In this document: piece after piece, positions 6,438 through 10,389 of the stretch
How the letters are laid out: each line of letters begins with the position of its first letter
How positions within the stretch are numbered: position 1 is the stretch's first letter
Assembly: GCA_947174725.1 (NCBI GenBank)
Contig: CAMWKA010000039.1
Span: forward strand, 1 to 10,389
Length of the DNA: 10,389 nucleotides
Origin: an uncultured Lachnospiraceae bacterium
Lineage (GTDB): Bacteria; Bacillota; Clostridia; Lachnospirales; Lachnospiraceae
Reading direction: 5' to 3'
The notes under the pieces: model-generated
The model's input: only the letters and a program-made list of their open reading frames with translations
What the model was told of the DNA's origin: nothing
Database searches by the model: none
Translations under genes and position numbers: made by a program

Positions 6438-6485
6438 AAAAAAGCCATCTGGCACATTTTCCAAACTGCGTCAGATGGCTTTTAT
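6438..6485 (-). terminator. Intrinsic terminator after dnaJ
   Basis: The arms AAGCCATCTG (6442-6451) and CAGATGGCTT (6472-6481) are perfectly complementary around a 20-base loop. On the minus strand the stem is followed by a run of six T on the 6443-6438 side, 24 bases or more after the dnaJ stop. This closes the grpE-dnaK-dnaJ unit. The plus strand also has a short T-run, but no plus-strand gene is supported here. Confidence 0.88.
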
Positions 6486-6508
6486 TACACCTCTTATTCT
6501 ATTTCATT

Positions 6509-7696
6509 TTAAAACAATTTCTTCCTTCTCTTCTTTCCCCCGCCGCCATTTGTGGTATCATTATCTTTGTCGTTATTACGGGACGCCCGGAAACGCTCCG
6601 CAGCATTTAATGAATCTTCAGTCTTCTGATCAAATTCCTTTAACAATTCCTTCGCCTCATGGGAAAGTTTTGCAGGAACCTGTATCACCAGAGTCACATA
6701 ATGATCTCCCCGGCTCTTAGGATCACGCAGAGACGGTACGCCTTTGCCACGCAGCCGGATCCTTGTATCGGTTGCTGTTCCCGGCTTTACTTCATAGACC
6801 ACCGGTCCGTCTACCGTATCAATAATGATCTCTCCTCCCAAACAGGCTACCGCAAATGACATGGGAACCGTAGAAAAGATATCCCGATCCTGCCTTTGGA
6901 ATACCGGATGTCTGGAAACTACCGCTTCTACCAGTACATCGCCACGCGGACCGCCATTTTGTCCCGGCTCACCCAGTCCGGTCATACGCTTGCACTGTCC
7001 ATTATCCACACCGGCGGGAAATTCCACCGAATATTTTTTACGGATGGAAACATATCCTGTTCCCCGGCAGTCAGTACATTTTTCCTTGATTACTTTACCT
7101 GTTCCGCCGCAATCCGGACAGGTCTGTACATTTCTGACCGTACCGAAAAATGACTGCTGTGTAAATACCACCTGTCCCTTACCGCCGCACTTTGAGCAGG
7201 TCTCAGGATTTGTACCCGGTTTTGCGCCGCTTCCCTTACAGGTAGGGCAGGGATCCTTAACATTGATCTCGATCTCCTTTGTGACGCCAAATACGGCTTC
7301 CTCAAAGGTCATGTTTACTTTGTTGCGGATATTTGCCCCTTTCATCGGACCATTGCTTCTGCCCCGGCTTCTTCCTCCGCCAAACAGATCCCCAAAAATA
7401 TCTCCAAAGATATCAGAGAAATCAGCCCCTGAGAAATCAAAGCCACCAAAGCCGCCTGCACCGCCGCCTTCAAATGCTGCATGACCAAACTGATCATACT
7501 GTCTTCTTTTTTCCGCATCACTAAGAACAGCATAGGCCTCTGACGCTTCTTTGAATTTTACTTCCGCTTCCTGATCTCCCGGATTCATATCCGGATGATA
7601 TTTTTTGGCAAGACTCCTGTATGCCTTTTTAATCGTCGCGTCATCAGCGTTTTTATCTACACCAAGAACCTCGTAATAATCTCTTTTTTCTGCCAC
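6509..7696 (-). CDS. dnaJ: Chaperone protein DnaJ (Hsp40)
   Basis: A full-length type I Hsp40 of 395 residues. It delivers unfolded clients to DnaK and stimulates DnaK ATP hydrolysis in the cytoplasm. Domains in order are the J domain (1-70, with the essential HPD at 34-36), a Gly/Phe-rich linker (77-107), four CxxCxGxG zinc-binding repeats (Cys150/153, 167/170, 193/196, 207/210), and the C-terminal client-binding sheets (about 215-340), ending in a Gly-rich and basic tail. All zinc ligands are present. The start is GTG at 7696 (GTG GCA GAA), behind AAAGGGAG; no better start exists, because the J domain begins immediately after it. It lies 149 bases after dnaK, with a long stem-loop between them that may lower dnaJ expression relative to dnaK. 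Confidence 0.98.
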   Translation of the reverse strand: MAEKRDYYEVLGVDKNADDATIKKAYRSLAKKYHPDMNPGDQEAEVKFKEASEAYAVLSDAEKRRQYDQFGHAAFEGGGAGGFGGFDFSGADFSDIFGDIFGDLFGGGRSRGRSNGPMKGANIRNKVNMTFEEAVFGVTKEIEINVKDPCPTCKGSGAKPGTNPETCSKCGGKGQVVFTQQSFFGTVRNVQTCPDCGGTGKVIKEKCTDCRGTGYVSIRKKYSVEFPAGVDNGQCKRMTGLGEPGQNGGPRGDVLVEAVVSRHPVFQRQDRDIFSTVPMSFAVACLGGEIIIDTVDGPVVYEVKPGTATDTRIRLRGKGVPSLRDPKSRGDHYVTLVIQVPAKLSHEAKELLKEFDQKTEDSLNAAERFRASRNNDKDNDTTNGGGGKKRRKKLF

Positions 7697-7711
7697 CGTT
7701 TGTCTTCTCCC

Positions 7712-7817
7712 TTTATCCTATCTTACATCATATGATGATAAAGCAGATTCTGTCCGGCATAATGCTCGTCAGAACATTATGCCCGGACAGATTCCACAGT
7801 TTTATTTTATCTTACAT
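7712..7817. repeat. 17-bp direct repeats flanking the dnaK-dnaJ stem-loop
   Basis: TTTATCCTATCTTACAT (7712-7728) and TTTATTTTATCTTACAT (7801-7817) match at 15 of 17 positions in the same orientation, on either side of the stem-loop. A 12-bp perfect palindrome, CATCATATGATG (7726-7737), overlaps one copy. This could be the footprint of a small inserted element or a local duplication; AT-rich coincidence is also possible. Confidence 0.45.
7749..7791 (-). other. Long stem-loop between dnaK and dnaJ
   Basis: The arms TCTGTCCGGCATAATG (7749-7764) and CATTATGCCCGGACAGA (7775-7791) pair over 16 base pairs with one bulged base, closing a 10-base loop. On the minus strand the stem is followed by AATCTGCTTTATC, with no proper T-run. 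A leaky terminator, a processing site or an mRNA 3'-end stabiliser for dnaK is therefore more likely than a strong terminator. Confidence 0.75.
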
Positions 7818-7845
7818 TATTGATTTAGATCTCTAAGAAATTAAT

Positions 7846-9738
<1,893 letters not shown>

Positions 9739-9751
9739 CTATTTGATTATA

Positions 9752-9780
9752 ATAATATTTTTATGTTTTTATTTGTTCAA
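9752..9780 (-). promoter_or_regulatory. Candidate internal promoter before dnaK
   Basis: In the grpE-dnaK gap, on the minus strand, TTGAAC (9780-9775) and TATTAT (9757-9752) are separated by 17 bases in a very AT-rich stretch. The AGGAGG of dnaK follows 11 bases later, so any leader would be short. No CIRCE inverted repeat is present, so this would be a non-HrcA start. AT-richness alone can create such matches. Confidence 0.38.
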
Positions 9781-9826
9781 CCGGCTGATTCCTGACCGAA
9801 ATCAAACCGGATAAATCACTTGATTT

Positions 9827-10389
9827 TTAATTCGCTACTTTCACCATACTGTGCCGTACAACGCTGTCCCGATAAGTATAACCCTTCTGCAATTCCTCAA
9901 CCACAATATTCTCGCCAAGGCTTTCATCATCCACATGCATCACCGCATTGTGAAGATTTGGATCAAATTCCTTACCGACCGCATCCAAGGGCTTCACTTC
10001 CAATTTTTCCAGCTCCGCCATCAGCTGCTTGTAAGTCATCAGCACGCCCTCCTCAAAGGGTGTTCTTTCCGCGCCTTCTTCCAAAGCTGCCAGCCCCCGT
10101 TCAAAATTATCAACCACCGGCAGGAGCTTTTCGATGACACTCTTGGCGCCGGTTTCAAACATCGCCTGTTTTTCTTTCTCAGTACGCTTGCGATAATTAT
10201 CAAACTCGGCCATCTGACGGACTACCTTATCATTTAACTCATTCAGCTGCTCTTTTAATTTATCCTCTTTTTTCTCTGTTTTTATAAAATGGCGCTTCTT
10301 TTCTTTCTTATCTGCATGATCTTCTTCGCCATTCTGTTCTGCATCTTCTTCCAAAGAATCTATCGATTCTTTGGAATCAGCGTCCGCTC
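9827..10389 (-). CDS. grpE: Nucleotide exchange factor GrpE, 5' end cut by window edge
   Basis: The frame is open to the right edge with no start codon reached. At least 186 residues are visible, and the true start lies outside. The N-terminal part is acidic and low in complexity (ADADSKESIDSLEEDAEQN), followed by a long helix with coiled-coil character (KEQLNELNDKVVRQMAEFDNYRKR), as in the GrpE dimer stalk. The family signature follows: ERGL, then the C-terminal beta domain with DPNLHNAVMHV and EELQKGYTYRDSVVRHSMVKVA. GrpE releases ADP from DnaK and acts as a thermal sensor. The TTG at 10354 is a sense codon in this reading, not the start, because the acidic region continues upstream of it. 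dnaK follows after about 100 bases. Confidence 0.97.
   Translation of the reverse strand, partial: ADADSKESIDSLEEDAEQNGEEDHADKKEKKRHFIKTEKKEDKLKEQLNELNDKVVRQMAEFDNYRKRTEKEKQAMFETGAKSVIEKLLPVVDNFERGLAALEEGAERTPFEEGVLMTYKQLMAELEKLEVKPLDAVGKEFDPNLHNAVMHVDDESLGENIVVEELQKGYTYRDSVVRHSMVKVAN

Noticed and set aside
6825..7484. A 219-codon plus-strand open frame opposite dnaJ.
   Set aside because: It lies wholly antisense to the conserved dnaJ sequence and is Pro/Ser-rich as expected of a reverse-frame shadow. It has no recognisable domain. Other plus-strand frames opposite dnaK, recU and the envelope genes were rejected for the same reason.
9781..9810. Weak inverted repeat (CCGG and TGATT/AATCA arms) between grpE and dnaK as a terminator.
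   Set aside because: The stem is short and bulged and no T-run follows on the minus strand, so it was not called as a feature.

Overview
The window looks like a chromosomal stretch from a low-to-moderate GC Firmicute of the class Clostridia, most likely a Lachnospiraceae-type gut anaerobe. This is inferred from the short Gram-positive form of DnaK, RecU used as the Holliday junction resolvase, a DUF951 protein, a DUF362 protein carrying ferredoxin clusters, strong AGGAGG ribosome binding sites and sigma-A-like promoters. No species can be named from sequence reading alone. Every supported gene lies on the minus strand, so transcription runs from the right edge to the left.

Right part (10389 to about 6440): the chaperone operon grpE (5' end cut by the window edge), dnaK and dnaJ. 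A possible extra promoter sits before dnaK, a large stem-loop lies between dnaK and dnaJ, and a clear intrinsic terminator follows dnaJ. Together these form the DnaK-DnaJ-GrpE folding machine. hrcA and its CIRCE operator, if present, lie outside the window.

Middle part (6332 to about 4180): a well-formed promoter drives two envelope genes. They are a membrane-anchored phosphodiester glycosidase (NAGPA domain) and an adjacent single-pass membrane protein of unknown function. Next (4160 to about 2400), another promoter-like sequence precedes recU, a small unknown protein almost touching recU, and a Sir2 NAD-dependent deacylase. This unit ends in two consecutive palindromes, the second with terminator character.

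Left part (2278 to 1): a DUF951 zinc-ribbon-like protein, an HD-domain phosphohydrolase, a DUF362 / double [4Fe-4S] protein, and the first 28 codons of a DUF3800 protein that runs off the left edge.

Most of the window is ordinary core-genome content, and I do not see a clear new multi-gene system. The two points most worth a second look are: (1) the DUF951 gene, whose conserved frame has no normal start codon before its GDIV motif but connects to an upstream ATG through an A AAA AAG heptamer in the direction needed for a -1 frameshift; and (2) a 68-bp palindrome that begins within the sir2 stop codon and abuts a second hairpin, resembling a dispersed repeat.
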